Of a stretch of 64,000 bases of DNA, positions 63,158 to 64,000 are shown in pieces. Source of the DNA: a virus; the IMG/VR virus record IMGVR_UViG_3300032334_001259, positions 274,436 through 338,435 of that record; one strand, written 5' to 3'. Every line of letters begins with the position of its first letter. Position 1 is the stretch's first letter. The notes beneath the pieces were generated by a model. That model worked only from the letters and a program-made list of their open reading frames with translations, was not told the origin of the DNA and did not search any database. Both the position numbers and the translations under genes were made by a program.

Positions 63158-63548
63158 GTTATTGATTTCATTGAGTTTTTTAAGTTTAACTGGCTGTGTA
63201 AGTGTGGATAGTATGTATAAGTTTATTCCAAGTTTTTGGGATGACAACCAAAGTGCAGCCATTACAAACGTTCGCAACGATATTACCTATATTGATTGTA
63301 GCAAGCCACAACTACAACAAGCACAAAATATTGAGCGTGATGCAAATTGGTTTATATTATACAGTGAAAGCAAAGGCATTACTCAAGGTGATGTTATTGC
63401 TGTTGTAAAACCATTACGTGATACTGCAGCTGAATGGGTAGAACGTGCAAAGACAAAAGAACCAAGCAAAGCATATTGTAAAATCAAGAAAGATATACTT
63501 GATAGTCAAGCAGAGGCTGCGGCTAAAGCAGTATTAGGGAGATATTAA
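63132..63548 (+). CDS. Lipoprotein, spanin-like candidate
   Basis: 138 residues with lipobox LTGC (LLISLSFLSLTGCVS). Mature part is soluble and helical (SMYKFIPSFWDDNQSA; KAYCKIKKDILDSQAEAAA). Start may be GTG 63132 or TTG 63150, both overlapping the lipase stop. Outer-membrane lipoproteins beside lipase and holin genes are often spanins; I cannot confirm the periplasmic coil. Confidence 0.65.
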   Translation: MILVKTLRKLLISLSFLSLTGCVSVDSMYKFIPSFWDDNQSAAITNVRNDITYIDCSKPQLQQAQNIERDANWFILYSESKGITQGDVIAVVKPLRDTAAEWVERAKTKEPSKAYCKIKKDILDSQAEAAAKAVLGRY

Positions 63549-63778
63549 TGTTAGAAGATTTACAGAAACTACTAAATTGTGGTAAACCTTGGGCTGTCAA
63601 ACGTGCAAGTATTGCTAATGACTTGATTGACCAATATAAAAGTGGTGAACTTGCAGAAGATGAATATAAAGAATTAATGAGTGATTTAGTTGCAACTGAT
63701 AAGTTAAATGCAGAAGCAGATGACCTTAATGTTAAGTCTATGCTTATTGGTTGCATTAAAGCCGCAATGAAACTTTAA
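63548..63778 (+). CDS. Small helical phage protein
   Basis: 76 residues, mostly helical and acidic (DLIDQYKSGELAEDEYKELM). Its ATG overlaps the lipoprotein stop (TAATG). Short proteins like this accompany lysis genes in some marine phages; function unknown. Its stop abuts the convergent hydrolase stop. Confidence 0.65.
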   Translation: MLEDLQKLLNCGKPWAVKRASIANDLIDQYKSGELAEDEYKELMSDLVATDKLNAEADDLNVKSMLIGCIKAAMKL

Positions 63779-64000
63779 TTAGCATCCGTATAAAACCAGT
63801 GGTTGCCTATCTTTTTAATAAATTTAAACCCTTTATTCTTGAATGGTTTGTTATTAAAATATAGTGCACCATCAGTTGGGTCATGCATATAAGCATCATA
63901 TAAAATATGACTTGCTAAAAGATATAATTCCATATATTTTTCACTTGTAATTTTTTCATATGGATAACATATAAATGTAAACTGACAGTCTTCTTTGCTA
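63779..64000 (-). CDS. Cell-wall hydrolase, SleB-like (partial)
   Basis: The minus-strand frame is open from the right edge to a TAA at 63779-63781 and gives 73 codons of a C-terminus. It contains HDPTDGALYFNN and IGNHWFYTDAN, the end of the SleB/Hydrolase_2 murein hydrolase domain (D-P-T-x-G-A and G-N-H-x-F-Y). The N-terminal part lies outside the window, so length, signal peptide and start are unknown. A third murein-acting gene, next to the lipase. Confidence 0.72.

Noticed and set aside
1-64000. CRISPR arrays
   Set aside because: No series of identical 24-40 nt repeats with even spacers was found. The TAAGCTAGTT repeats are too short.

Overview
This window looks like a 64-kb piece of the genome of a large T4-related myovirus that infects a Gram-negative bacterium. 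The base composition is AT-rich. Genes are packed tightly, mostly on the minus strand, and many are linked by ATGA or TAATG start/stop overlaps. Strong sigma70-type promoters (TTGACA, 16-17 bp, TATAAT-like) stand before early-type genes. T4-like late boxes (TATAAATA and variants) stand before structural, lysis and surface genes. Eight tRNA genes are present, with an Rnl1-type RNA ligase, a split polynucleotide kinase/phosphatase, a DexA-like exonuclease, a UvdE repair nuclease, GIY-YIG and PD-(D/E)XK-like endonucleases, bS21, Hsp20, ClpS, MetK and GMP reductase. No chromosomal housekeeping operon or rRNA is seen. The host cannot be named from the window; the genes point to an aquatic Gram-negative cell with an outer membrane.

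Layout. 0.1-9.9 kb (minus): small coupled phage genes, a radical SAM/B12-binding protein, an S4-domain protein, a family of small proteins with an F-x-x-RW ending, the RNA ligase, a second radical SAM protein and a GNAT protein like the N-degron aminoacyl transferases. 9.9-11.4 kb (plus): an unknown protein and an amidinotransferase. 11.4-18.5 kb: a gamma-glutamylcyclotransferase, nucleases, an MTA/SAH-type nucleosidase, SGNH proteins, GH19 endolysin, an Ntn hydrolase and five tRNAs. 18.5-20.4 kb: SprT-like protein and the polynucleotide kinase and phosphatase. 20.5-25.6 kb (plus): SGNH protein, sugar C-methyltransferase, then three proteins with probable T4-type capsid-targeting leaders. 25.6-29.6 kb: SpeD-like decarboxylase, exonuclease, small membrane or secreted proteins, a fibrinogen-like adhesin and holin candidates.

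29.6-39.8 kb is the most unusual part. It holds a CHASE2 adenylate cyclase, a GHKL ATPase, a PlcP-like phospholipase with a GT4 glycosyltransferase (lipid remodelling), two curlin-repeat proteins, a FecR-domain protein, CsgG, CsgF and a secreted TIGR02594-type amidase. It therefore carries a curli (type VIII) secretion core in what looks like a phage genome. 39.9-53.5 kb holds a sugar-nucleotide dehydratase, glycosyltransferases, a LamG adhesin, MetK, UvdE, a carbamoyltransferase, tail-fibre-like proteins and a candidate structured RNA. 53.9-59.3 kb holds ClpS, Hsp20, GMP reductase, bS21 and a membrane/coiled-coil structural protein. 59.4-64 kb holds a secreted 951-residue outer-membrane-like protein, a lipase, a lipoprotein and a partial SleB-type hydrolase.

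How it may work together (inference): early sigma70 promoters drive nucleotide, RNA-repair and protein-control genes. Late TATAAATA boxes often lie only 4-6 nt before the start codon, so many late messages may be leaderless. Several gene sets act on the host envelope (curli, PlcP/GT4, beta-barrel protein, lipase, GH19, SleB), and others pack cargo into the capsid or remodel SAM and polyamine metabolism. All functional calls come from reading motifs; no database search was run.
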